This document shows, in pieces, positions 46,183 through 54,049 of a stretch of 64,000 nt of DNA. The DNA lies in the NCBI RefSeq assembly GCF_002355275.1, contig NZ_CP023449.1, forward strand, positions 4,566,001 through 4,630,000. The letters are read 5' to 3'. The stretch's first letter is position 1. Every line of letters begins with the position of its first letter. The notes under the pieces were generated by a model, which worked only from the letters and a program-made list of their open reading frames with translations, was not told the origin of the DNA and made no database searches. Made by a program: the position numbers and the translations under genes. The stretch is from Rhizorhabdus dicambivorans. Its GTDB lineage: Bacteria > Pseudomonadota > Alphaproteobacteria > Sphingomonadales > Sphingomonadaceae.

Positions 46183-46209
46183 CGTTCGGCCGTAGCGGGC
46201 ATGCCCGGA

Positions 46210-46644
46210 TCAGATTCGGCTCTGGATCGAGGAATAGCAGGTATAGCCCTGCTTCCCCATCGTCAGCTTCTTGATATAATTGTTGAAGGCGTTGGTCGCG
46301 TTCTGGTTGTAGCCCGAGTAACGGGTGCCATAGGCCAGCGAGTTCTTGACGTCCTCGCCCTTCAGGGGGGTTTCCGGCGGATCATAGCTCTGCGCAGTGT
46401 TGGGGTTCACCACTGTACCATCCTTCTTGATCCATTTGCCCGCCTGGCTGCTCTGCGGAACCGGGATCGAGCAGGTGATCCCTGAAACCGCCGCATTGGC
46501 GATGCCCGGCTTGACCGTGACGATGGCCGCGGTGCCCAGCGTGGCTATCCGCAGCAGGCCGCGACGGCTCTGCAGCGCCTGCCCCTCTTCAACCTCTTCG
46601 GTCACCGGCCGATCGGCCTCGGGCTGCTGATCTTCGTTACGCAT
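46210..46644 (-). CDS. Tat-exported small protein, candidate substrate of the HprK/PqqD cassette
   Basis: A 144-residue protein I do not recognise by domain. Residues 1-26 are acidic (MRNEDQQPEADRPVTEEVEE). Then comes a twin-arginine signal (SRRGLLRIATLGTAAIVTV, Arg27-28) with a likely cut after IANA (about 51). The mature part of about 93 residues has only two cysteines (Cys58 and Cys136, near the ends), rich Asn/Tyr/Gly/Ser content ('GTRYSGYNQNATNAFNNYIKK') and ends 'GYTCYSSIQSRI'. A disulfide joining the ends is plausible. It is the first gene of the minus-strand cassette. A role as modification target is inferred from position. Confidence 0.75.
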   Translation of the reverse strand: MRNEDQQPEADRPVTEEVEEGQALQSRRGLLRIATLGTAAIVTVKPGIANAAVSGITCSIPVPQSSQAGKWIKKDGTVVNPNTAQSYDPPETPLKGEDVKNSLAYGTRYSGYNQNATNAFNNYIKKLTMGKQGYTCYSSIQSRI

Positions 46645-46781
46645 GATACTCCCCACACCGCTCCGCCGTCTTACCGCCAATCGCCAATCGAGGCGAGGGG
46701 CAGATTGCAACATCCATCACCGCGCGCCCGGGCTGGCTTTTCTGTCCGATAGATTTCACAATTCGGTTATAATGAGGACGG

Positions 46782-48020
46782 ATGAAGCATGAAACCCTGC
46801 CGGAGCCCGGCCAGGATGGCGCAATGACCGAGCGGCGGCATGGTCGGGCCGCGCTGGCCTTCGCCATCGTCGCGGCGGCGGCGTGGCTGCTGGCCGCACC
46901 GCTCGCGGCATCGGCGGTGGTCGGCCTGGTCGCCGCCTTCTTCGTCTGGATTTCCACGGCGCCGGCCAGCCAGTTGCCGGTGCTCGTCCCGCCCCCCGCC
47001 GCCGACACGCCCGACCGCACCCAAGAGGTGATCGATGCGGTCGACGACGCGCTGCTGATCATTGAACGACAACGCATCACCTATGCCAACCATGCCGCGC
47101 GCCGACTGTTCGGCACCGAGCGGGTGGAGGGCGATTTCCGCCTCGCGCTGCGCCACCCGGTGGCCGCCGACCTGATCGCCTCCGATCGCGAGACCGACGC
47201 ACCGGTGGAGATCGCCGGCCTGGGCGACGCTGATCGGCGCTGGGTGATGAGCGTCCGCCATGTCGAAGGCGGCGCAAAGCTGGTCACGTTGCGTGATCGC
47301 ACCGACAGCTGGATCGCCGAACGGATGCGGGTCGATTTCGTCGCCAATGCCAGCCATGAGCTGCGCACCCCGCTGGCCACCATATTGGGCTTCATCGAAA
47401 CGCTGAGCGAGGGCCGCGCCGCCGAGGATGCCGCGATCCGCCAGCGCTTCCTGGGCATCATGCTGGGCGAGGCGAAGCGGATGCAGCAGCTCGTCGACGA
47501 CCTGATCTCGCTGTCGCGGATCGAGGCCGACCGCTTCGCCGTGCCGCAGACGTCGCTCGCGCTCGGCCCCGTGATCGATGAGGTGGCAGGCGTGATCCGA
47601 TCCGGCATGCGCGAGGGTGGCGAGCGCATCCAGCTTTCCATCGAGCCGGTGCCCGATGTCCGCGCCGATCGCGTCCAGATGGGCCAGCTGCTCCACAACC
47701 TGATCGGCAATGCGATCAAATATGCCCGCCCCGGCAGCCCGATCCGGGTGTCGCTGGATCGGGTCCAGGGCAAGGTCCGCCTTTCGATCGCCGACGAGAG
47801 CGAAGGCATTGCGCCGGAGCACCTTCCCCGGCTCACCGAACGCTTCTACCGGGTCGATGCCGGCCGCAGCCGATCGATCGGCGGCACGGGGCTCGGCCTC
47901 GCCATCGTCAAGCATATCGCCGAACGCCATCGCGCGACGCTCGACATCGCGTCCAAGGTGGGTATCGGGACGACCGTGACTGTCACATTTCCGGTCATGT
48001 CGTCCGAGAACCTGTCATGA
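46782..48020 (+). CDS. phoR: Phosphate-regulon-type sensor histidine kinase
   Basis: A 412-residue kinase. Two helices near the N-terminus (about 22-57) anchor it; a PAS-like region ('IDAVDDALLIIERQRITYANHAARRLFG') follows. The H-box is 'MRVDFVANASHELRTPLATILGFIETL', the N-box 'LLHNLIGNAIKYARPG', and the G-box 'GRSRSIGGTGLGLAIVKHIAERH'. It would phosphorylate PhoB when phosphate is low. A TATAAT at 46768-46773 lies only 8 bases before the ATG at 46782, so either the mRNA is nearly leaderless or the ATG at 46824 (with AGGA upstream) is used. phoU and phoB follow. Confidence 0.9.
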   Translation: MKHETLPEPGQDGAMTERRHGRAALAFAIVAAAAWLLAAPLAASAVVGLVAAFFVWISTAPASQLPVLVPPPAADTPDRTQEVIDAVDDALLIIERQRITYANHAARRLFGTERVEGDFRLALRHPVAADLIASDRETDAPVEIAGLGDADRRWVMSVRHVEGGAKLVTLRDRTDSWIAERMRVDFVANASHELRTPLATILGFIETLSEGRAAEDAAIRQRFLGIMLGEAKRMQQLVDDLISLSRIEADRFAVPQTSLALGPVIDEVAGVIRSGMREGGERIQLSIEPVPDVRADRVQMGQLLHNLIGNAIKYARPGSPIRVSLDRVQGKVRLSIADESEGIAPEHLPRLTERFYRVDAGRSRSIGGTGLGLAIVKHIAERHRATLDIASKVGIGTTVTVTFPVMSSENLS

Positions 48021-48091
48021 TATTGCAACATCAAACCACCATAGGCCGCGCCTAGACGGTGCCGGCCTTCCGGGACCGAAAGGAATGGAAG

Positions 48092-48790
48092 ATGGCAACG
48101 GGTCACACCGTCAAGGCATTCGACGAGGATCTGGGCCAGCTCCGCGCCCTCATTTCGGAAATGGGCGGACGCGCCGAGGCGGCGATCACCGGCGCGCTGG
48201 AGGCGCTGGTCAATCGCGACCTCGAGACCGCCGCGCAGATCGTTCAAAACGACAAGAAGATCGACGAGCTCGAAGCCGAGATCGAGCGCCAGGTGGTCCG
48301 CCTGATCGCGCTGCGCGCGCCGCTGGCCGACGATCTGCGCGAGGTGCTGGCCGCGCTGAAGATCGCGGGCGTGGTCGAGCGCATGGGCGACTATGCCAAG
48401 AACATCGCCAAGCGCGTTGCCCTGCTCCAGGAGACGCGCGGCATCGAGGCGCTGGCCGTGCTGCCCGCGATGGGCAAGGTCGCGGCCGAGATGGTCCGCA
48501 ACGTGCTCGACGCCTTCGTCCTGCGCGATGCCGAGGCCGCTGTGGCGGTGACAGCGCGCGACAAGGCAGTGGACGATTTCTACAACAGCCTGTTCCGCAC
48601 GCTGCTGACTTACATGATGGAAAATCCGCACAATATCACGGCGTCGACGCATCTGCTGTTCATCGCCAAGAATATCGAACGGATCGGCGACCATGCGACC
48701 AACGTGGCCGAAATGGTCTATTTCGCCGCGACCGGCAGGCAGATGGCCGAACGGGCCAAGGGCGAGGACCCCCTCGCAGGAGATAGTTGA
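48092..48790 (+). CDS. phoU: Phosphate signalling complex protein PhoU
   Basis: A 232-residue all-helical protein with two PhoU repeats; the metal-binding motifs are 'AGVVERMGDYAKNIAKR' and 'FIAKNIERIGDHATNVAEMV'. PhoU couples the Pst transporter to PhoR and keeps the regulon off when phosphate is plentiful. The ATG at 48092 has AAAGGAA upstream. It lies 71 bases after phoR and overlaps phoB by one base (TGATG). The pstSCAB genes that usually sit between phoR and phoU are missing from this locus. Confidence 0.96.
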   Translation: MATGHTVKAFDEDLGQLRALISEMGGRAEAAITGALEALVNRDLETAAQIVQNDKKIDELEAEIERQVVRLIALRAPLADDLREVLAALKIAGVVERMGDYAKNIAKRVALLQETRGIEALAVLPAMGKVAAEMVRNVLDAFVLRDAEAAVAVTARDKAVDDFYNSLFRTLLTYMMENPHNITASTHLLFIAKNIERIGDHATNVAEMVYFAATGRQMAERAKGEDPLAGDS

Positions 48791-49488
48791 TGGCGCGCGC
48801 CCGGGTGCTTCTGGTCGAGGACGATGCGGCACTTGCCGAACTGGTCAGCTGGCATCTCGAGCGCGAGGATTTCGAGGTCGAGCGTACCGGCGACGGCGAG
48901 GAAGCAATCCTGCTGGCGCGCGAGACGCCGCCCGATCTGGTCCTTCTCGACTGGATGATAGAGGGCGTCTCGGGGATCGAGGTCTGCCGGCGCCTCCGTC
49001 GCCTGCCCGACACCGCCAATGTCCCGATCATCATGCTCACCGCGCGCGGCGAGGAGGAGGATCGGGTACGAGGCCTGGAGACGGGCGCCGACGACTATGT
49101 CACAAAGCCCTTCTCCCCGCGCGAACTGGTTGCCCGGGTCGGCGCCGTGCTGCGCCGGGTGCGCCCGGCGCTGGCCGGCGAGCGGCTCTATTATGCCGAT
49201 ATCGAGATGGACACGGCCAGCCACCGGGTACGCCGCAACGGATCGCCGATCGCGCTGGGCCCCACCGAGTTCCGCCTTCTCAAGCATTTCCTGGAGCATC
49301 CCGGCCGCGTCTTCTCGCGCGAGCGGCTGCTCGATTCGGTCTGGGGCCGCGACAGCGACATCGAGCCGCGCACCGTCGATGTCCATATCCGCCGGCTGCG
49401 CAAGGCGATCAACGTCGCCGATGCGCCGGACGTGATCCGCACCGTCCGGTCTGCCGGATATGCGCTCGACAGCGAGGGCATGCTCTGA
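48790..49488 (+). CDS. phoB: Phosphate response regulator PhoB (OmpR family)
   Basis: A 232-residue response regulator: receiver domain with phospho-acceptor Asp in 'DLVLLDWMIEGVSGIEV' (about 54), 'IIMLTARGEEEDRVRGLETGADDYVTKPFSPREL' including the conserved Lys, then a winged-helix DNA-binding domain 'LGPTEFRLLKHFLEHPGRVFSRERLLDSVWGRDSDIEPRTVDVHIRRLRKAI'. The sequence is PhoB-like throughout. It binds Pho boxes when phosphorylated by PhoR. It overlaps phoU at TGATG, so translation is coupled. Confidence 0.96.
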   Translation: MARARVLLVEDDAALAELVSWHLEREDFEVERTGDGEEAILLARETPPDLVLLDWMIEGVSGIEVCRRLRRLPDTANVPIIMLTARGEEEDRVRGLETGADDYVTKPFSPRELVARVGAVLRRVRPALAGERLYYADIEMDTASHRVRRNGSPIALGPTEFRLLKHFLEHPGRVFSRERLLDSVWGRDSDIEPRTVDVHIRRLRKAINVADAPDVIRTVRSAGYALDSEGML

Positions 49489-49506
49489 CGCACCCGATCG
49501 GCAAGG

Positions 49507-49528
49507 CTGTATTGTTATTATAATACAG
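49507..49528 (+). promoter_or_regulatory. Palindromic operator over the -10 of the membrane-protein gene (site 1)
   Basis: CTGTATT and AATACAG form a perfect 7-base inverted repeat with 8 bases between (TGTATT-N8-AATACA at 49508-49527). A consensus TATAAT lies inside it (49519-49524), 42 bases before the ATG of the next gene. The same 6-8-6 layout recurs at 56870-56889 upstream of the GIN-domain gene. Confidence 0.6.
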
Positions 49529-49566
49529 TAGTGCTATTCTTCCCGCTGAAACCGGGAGAGAGCCCC

Positions 49567-50640
49567 ATGTACAGCGAGAGCGATATTGATGGCGCGGTCG
49601 AGGCCGGCGCGCTGAGCCGCGAAGCAGCGACGGCGCTAAGGGCCCATGTCGCGGGGCAACGCGCCATGCCCGCCGTCGATGAGGAGAGCTTCCGGCTGCT
49701 GACCGGCTTCAACGATATCTTCGTATCGATCGCCGCCGTGCTGATGCTGGTGGCGACGGGCTGGATCGGCAACATGATCCGATTGCTCGCCCCCGAACAT
49801 GGACCTTCTCCCTTCATCGGTTTCGCGGTGGCCGCCACCGCCTGGGGGCTGGCCGAATATTTCACCCGCGAGCGGCGCATGGCGCTGCCCAGCATCATCC
49901 TGCTGCTGGCCTATGCGGGCGGGCTGTTCCTGGGTTTCGCCGTGCTGATCGGTGTCACCTTCGGCCTCGAGCATGACCATGAGCAGAATGAGCGTGTGCT
50001 GGCGATGATCGTCGCCGCCGCTGCCGCGCTCACCGCGGGCGGCGTGTGGCTGCACTGGCGCCGCTTCATGGTGCCGATCACCGTGGCGGCCGGCGCCGCG
50101 ACCCTGGCCGGCGTGCTGATGGCGCTGGTCGTGGCGGCGGTACCGACCATCGGCGGCCATATCCTGAAGCTGCTGCTGGTGGCGGGGCTCGGCGTCTTTT
50201 CGCTCGCCATGTGGTGGGACATGAGCGACCGCACCCGCACCACGCGGCGTTCCGACGTGGCCTTCTGGCTGCATCTGCTGGCGGCGCCGATGATCGTCCA
50301 TCCGATCTTCGCGATGATGGGTATGCTCGAAGGCACCGCCGCGCCCGCGCAGGCTTCCTTCGTGATCCTGATCTATATCGCGCTCGGCTTCGTCGCCCTG
50401 GCGATCGACCGGCGCGCGCTGATGGTCTCGGCGCTGGTCTATGTGCTGTACGCCCTCTCGAGCCTGATCGAGCAGAGCGGTGCGGTCGACCTGAGCTTCG
50501 GCCTGACCGCGCTGATCATCGGCTCGGCACTGCTGCTGCTCTCGGCCTTCTGGACCGTGGCCCGACGCCATGTCGTCGGGCTGCTGCCGGACGATCTCGC
50601 GCTGCGACTACCCGTGATCGACCGGCTGCAGGCTGCCTGA
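49567..50640 (+). CDS. Polytopic inner-membrane protein, DUF2157-like architecture
   Basis: A 357-residue protein: a soluble N-terminal 50 residues ('YSESDIDGAVEAGALSREAATALRAHVAGQ', a short helical motif) and then about ten transmembrane helices to the end. The N-terminal helix pair followed by many helices resembles DUF2157/DUF4401-type membrane proteins, but I see no motif that proves it, and no function can be given. The ATG at 49567 has GGGAGAGAG just before it. Its promoter carries a palindrome shared with the GIN-domain gene at 56851, which links the two in regulation. Confidence 0.65.
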   Translation: MYSESDIDGAVEAGALSREAATALRAHVAGQRAMPAVDEESFRLLTGFNDIFVSIAAVLMLVATGWIGNMIRLLAPEHGPSPFIGFAVAATAWGLAEYFTRERRMALPSIILLLAYAGGLFLGFAVLIGVTFGLEHDHEQNERVLAMIVAAAAALTAGGVWLHWRRFMVPITVAAGAATLAGVLMALVVAAVPTIGGHILKLLLVAGLGVFSLAMWWDMSDRTRTTRRSDVAFWLHLLAAPMIVHPIFAMMGMLEGTAAPAQASFVILIYIALGFVALAIDRRALMVSALVYVLYALSSLIEQSGAVDLSFGLTALIIGSALLLLSAFWTVARRHVVGLLPDDLALRLPVIDRLQAA

Positions 50641-50644
50641 AACC

Positions 50645-50980
50645 TCAGTCCTCGACGAGCTTCATCAGCCGCCGCTCGACCGGCGCCAGCACCGGGCCCA
50701 GTTCCTGGCCGCGCTTTAGGATGGCGCCGCCCTCCCCGATCAGCGCCCACATGCCCTGGCGGTTGCGCAGCGCGGGGCGTTTCTCGATGCGATATTCGGG
50801 ACGCTCCGCGGCGCGGCGGAAAGCGGCGAAGCAGGCGGCCTCGCGGCCCAGGTCGATCGCATAGTCGCGCCAAAGCCCGGCAGCGACCATCCGGCCGTAG
50901 AGATCGAGGATACGCATCAATTCGGGCCGGTCGAACCCCACCTGCAGGGGTTTGCCCGGAAAAGGGGAGATCGTCCCCAT
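50645..50980 (-). CDS. DUF2794 domain protein
   Basis: A 111-residue soluble protein: 'VGFDRPELMRILDLYGRMVAAGLWRDYAIDLGREAACFAAFRRAAERPEYRIEKRPALRNRQGMWALIGEGG' matches DUF2794, a small family nearly confined to alphaproteobacteria. No function is known to me. It follows the cysE-like gene by 13 bases with a TGAGGA sequence upstream, so it is probably read on the same transcript. Confidence 0.85.
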   Translation of the reverse strand: MGTISPFPGKPLQVGFDRPELMRILDLYGRMVAAGLWRDYAIDLGREAACFAAFRRAAERPEYRIEKRPALRNRQGMWALIGEGGAILKRGQELGPVLAPVERRLMKLVED

Positions 50981-50993
50981 TCAGCCGCGATCC

Positions 50994-51695
50994 TCAGGCC
51001 CGTTCACGATCCTCATCCAGTTTCGCGCGGACGGTATCGCGCTCGTCGAGCAGTTTGCCGATGCGACCGCGCAGAGTTTCCAGCTCGCATCGCAATATTT
51101 CAAGCTGCTGGGTCTGCGGGTCGAAGCGTTCGCTGCACGGCGTACCATAAGGCGTGAAGCCCTTCTGATATTCCTTGGCATCCACCAGCATCGGCCGCGC
51201 CGGGATGCCGACCACCACCTGGCCTTCGGCCACGTCCTTGGTCACCACCGCATTGGCGCCGACCCGCGCCCGCTTGCCCACCGTGATCGGCCCAAGGACC
51301 ACCGCGCCCACGCTGATGATCGCGCCATCGCCTATCGTCGGGTGGCGCTTTCCGCCTTCGCCATTGGTGGGGTTCGTCCCGCCCAGGGTGCAGCCCTGAT
51401 ACATGGTGACATCATCGCCGATGATCGAGGTCTCGCCGATCACGACGAAGCCATGGTCGATGAAGAAGCGGCGGCCGATCTGTACGCCCGGATGGATGTC
51501 GATCGCGGTCAGCATGCGCGAGACATGGTTGACGAACCGGGCGAGGAAATAAAGCTCCGCCTGGAACAGCCAGTGCGCGATCCGGTGAAGCCCCAGCGCG
51601 AGCACGCCCGGATAGAGCAGAATCTCCCACCGCGAACGCGGCGCGGGATCGCGCGCCTTGATGGAATCGAGGTAGGAAATCAGACCATCGAACAT
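50994..51695 (-). CDS. cysE: Serine O-acetyltransferase
   Basis: A 233-residue left-handed beta-helix acetyltransferase. 'DIHPGVQIGRRFFIDHGFVVIGETSIIGDDVTMYQGCTLGG' holds the catalytic His and the hexapeptide repeats, and 'HPTIGDGAIISVGAVVLGPITVG' continues them. It makes O-acetylserine, the precursor of cysteine. It is the short form that lacks most of the N-terminal helical domain of E. coli CysE, as in EpsC/SrpH-like enzymes. A coiled-coil tail ('LEILRCELETLRGRIGKLLDERDTVRAKL') of about 45 residues replaces the usual flexible C-terminus that binds cysteine synthase. Confidence 0.92.
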   Translation of the reverse strand: MFDGLISYLDSIKARDPAPRSRWEILLYPGVLALGLHRIAHWLFQAELYFLARFVNHVSRMLTAIDIHPGVQIGRRFFIDHGFVVIGETSIIGDDVTMYQGCTLGGTNPTNGEGGKRHPTIGDGAIISVGAVVLGPITVGKRARVGANAVVTKDVAEGQVVVGIPARPMLVDAKEYQKGFTPYGTPCSERFDPQTQQLEILRCELETLRGRIGKLLDERDTVRAKLDEDRERA

Positions 51696-51810
51696 CGGCT
51701 ATACCTTCAGGGCCCACTCCATCGGGAACCGCCAATATAGGCCGCCCCTTCCGCCCTGCAAAGATGTTCCTGAGCGGTACGTCATAAGCAGGGCTTGTGA
51801 GGGCCCCGGG

Positions 51811-51846
51811 GGACCCTCCCCTGCCCTTGCGGACAGGGAAGGTCCA
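51811..51846. repeat. GC hairpin downstream of the cyclophilin gene
   Basis: GGACC...CCCT (51812-51827) and AGGG..GGTCC (51835-51846) form an imperfect stem between the cyclophilin stop and cysE start. There is no T tract on either strand, so it is more likely a processing or repeat structure than an intrinsic terminator. Confidence 0.4.
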
Positions 51847-51852
51847 ACGGCA

Positions 51853-52320
51853 TCAATCGTCGGCGGCGATGCGCGCCTTGACGATCTTGCCGGGGCTGCG
51901 CGGCGGCTCGCCCTTGGGCAGCGCATCGACATGCTCCATGCCCGATTCGACCACGCCCCAGACGGTGTACTGGCGATCGAGGAACCGTGCGTCGTCGAAG
52001 CAGATGAAGAACTGGCTGTTCGCGCTGTCCGGATTCTGGCTGCGCGCCATCGAGCAGACGCCACGGACATGCGGCTCGGCATTGAACTCCGCCTTCAGGT
52101 TGGGCTTCTTCGAGCCGCCCATGCCGGTGCCGGTGGGATCGCCGCCCTGCGCCATGAAGCCCGGTATCACGCGGTGGAAGACTACACCGTCGTAAAAGCC
52201 TTCGCGAACCAGTTCCTTGATATGGCCCACATGGCCTGGGGCCAGATCCGGGCGAAGGTTGATGACGACATCGCCGCCCTCCAGGGTCATGATCAGCGTG
52301 TTCTCGGAATCGGCGGCCAT
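51853..52320 (-). CDS. Peptidyl-prolyl cis-trans isomerase, cyclophilin type
   Basis: A 155-residue cyclophilin: 'FYDGVVFHRVIPGFMAQGGDPTGTGMGG' contains the active-site Arg and the Phe/Gln residues, and 'RGVCSMARSQNPDSANSQFFICFDDARFLDRQYTVWGVV' completes the fold. With no signal peptide it is the cytosolic (PpiB-like) form. AAGGAGAG precedes the ATG. It lies between cysE and the divergent MFS gene and probably forms its own unit. Confidence 0.94.
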   Translation of the reverse strand: MAADSENTLIMTLEGGDVVINLRPDLAPGHVGHIKELVREGFYDGVVFHRVIPGFMAQGGDPTGTGMGGSKKPNLKAEFNAEPHVRGVCSMARSQNPDSANSQFFICFDDARFLDRQYTVWGVVESGMEHVDALPKGEPPRSPGKIVKARIAADD

Positions 52321-52413
52321 CGGGCTCTCCTTTGCGTGAAAAAATCCGCCCCGTCCCTATCGCCAGACGTCCTCCGATGCGAGCGATGATTGCCCGGCCC
52401 GCGGCGGGGTGAC

Positions 52414-53970
52414 ATGGTGCGCGCGATGACCGAACCCACCAAAGACCAAGCCATCGTCCGCCTGGACCCGGTTCCCAAGGCCCTGGCCACCGCGCTGATC
52501 ATGGCCGCGACCGTACTGGTCGTGCTCGACCAGACGATTGCCAATGTCGCGCTGCCGCACATGCAGGCGGCGCTCGGCGCCACGCCGGATTCGATATCCT
52601 GGGTGCTCACCTCCTATATCCTGGCGACGGCGATCGCGACGCCGCTCACGGGCTGGCTGGCCGGCCGGATCGGGCGCAACCGGCTGTTCGGCATCGCCAT
52701 CGCCGGCTTCACCATGAGTTCGGCGATATGCGGCCTATCGGTATCGCTGCCGATGATGGTCGCGGCACGGCTGACACAGGGCTTCTTCGGCGCCTTCCTG
52801 CTGCCGATGTCGCAATCCTTCCTCTACGACATGAACAAGCCCTCGGAACAGATGCGGGCGATGACCATCTGGGGCATGGGCGTGATGATCGCGCCGGTCA
52901 TCGGCCCGGCGCTGGGCGGGCTGCTGACCGAATATCTCAACTGGCGCTGGGTATTCTTCATCAATGTGCCGATCGGGGCGCTGGCCGCCATCGGCATCTT
53001 CGCGGTCATGCCGAAATTCCCCTCCACCCGCCGGACCTTCGATCATATCGGCTTCATCCTGATCGCCCTGGCACTGGGCGGGCTACAACTGGCGCTCGAT
53101 CGCGGCACCCAGCAGGACTGGCTCGAATCATCGGAGATCATCATCGAACTGGGCATCAGCGCCGGCGCGTTCTGGATGCTGATCTTCCACCTGCGCCACC
53201 ATCCCCACCCGCTCATCCCGATCCAGCTCTTCCAGAACCGGACCTTCGCCGGCGCGATGCTGTTGGCGCTGGTCGTGGCGCCGGTGGTGATAGCCGGCTC
53301 GGCGCTGCTTCCGCCGCTGATCCAGGTGCTGCTGGGCTACCCGGTCCTGGATTCCGGATTGCTCATGATGCCGCGTGGAATCGCCATGGCGATCAGCATG
53401 GTGATCGGCGGCAAGCTGATGCAGCATTTCGATGGACGGGTGGTGATCGGGCTGGGCCTGATGCTGATCATATGGTCGCTGTGGATACAGACGGGCTTCA
53501 GCCTCCAGATGGATTCCAGGCTGCTGATCTGGTCCGGGATCGTGCAAGGGGCCGGATCGGGCCTCGCCATCACCACCATCAATTTCGTATCGGTTTCCAC
53601 GCTGCCCCCGGCGCTCAGGACCGATGGCGCCGCCTGCTACAGCCTGGTGCGCAGCCTCGGCTCGTCGCTGATGATCACGTTCATGACGTCGATGCTGGCG
53701 CGCAACATGCAGATCAACCATGCCGAGGTGGGCAGCGCGCTGCACGCCAGCAGCACCCCCTTCCTGATGCCGCAGATGCTGGGCGGCAGCCACTCAAGCG
53801 ACCAGATCGCGGCCTTCGCCAATGCGGAGGTGACCCGCCAGGCGATGATGATCGCCTATATCGACGATTTCTGGCTGATGATGTGGCTGGGCGTGGCGGC
53901 GATCCCGATCCTGTTCCTCCTAAGCCCGGTCCGCTCCCGAAAGGGCCAGCCGATGGAGATCATGGAATAG
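52414..53970 (+). CDS. DHA2-family MFS multidrug efflux transporter (EmrB-like)
   Basis: A transporter of about 518 residues with 14 helices. Motif A is 'GWLAGRIGRNRLFG', motif B/D1 regions include 'VLDQTIANVALPHMQAALG' (the DHA2 'LDxTIVNVALP' signature) and 'GFFGAFLLPMSQ', and motif C appears as 'GVMIAPVIGPALGGLL'. Drug:H+ antiporters of this group export hydrophobic compounds, usually with an EmrA-type periplasmic adaptor. No adaptor gene is adjacent. The ATG at 52414 follows GGGGTGA; a second ATG is at 52426. Confidence 0.93.
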   Translation: MVRAMTEPTKDQAIVRLDPVPKALATALIMAATVLVVLDQTIANVALPHMQAALGATPDSISWVLTSYILATAIATPLTGWLAGRIGRNRLFGIAIAGFTMSSAICGLSVSLPMMVAARLTQGFFGAFLLPMSQSFLYDMNKPSEQMRAMTIWGMGVMIAPVIGPALGGLLTEYLNWRWVFFINVPIGALAAIGIFAVMPKFPSTRRTFDHIGFILIALALGGLQLALDRGTQQDWLESSEIIIELGISAGAFWMLIFHLRHHPHPLIPIQLFQNRTFAGAMLLALVVAPVVIAGSALLPPLIQVLLGYPVLDSGLLMMPRGIAMAISMVIGGKLMQHFDGRVVIGLGLMLIIWSLWIQTGFSLQMDSRLLIWSGIVQGAGSGLAITTINFVSVSTLPPALRTDGAACYSLVRSLGSSLMITFMTSMLARNMQINHAEVGSALHASSTPFLMPQMLGGSHSSDQIAAFANAEVTRQAMMIAYIDDFWLMMWLGVAAIPILFLLSPVRSRKGQPMEIME

Positions 53971-54049
53971 GCCGGGCCGGGCCGCATTGCGATATCGTCG
54001 GCAGGCTCGTAGAGCGGCCGAAGCTCGCGGATCATCGGCGGAGGACGGC

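Noticed and set aside
44025-46644. Lasso-peptide biosynthetic cluster
   Set aside because: The PqqD-like, kinase and nucleotidyltransferase proteins recall such clusters, but there is no asparagine-synthetase-like cyclase, no transglutaminase-like protease and no short precursor peptide. It is reported instead as a separate cassette.
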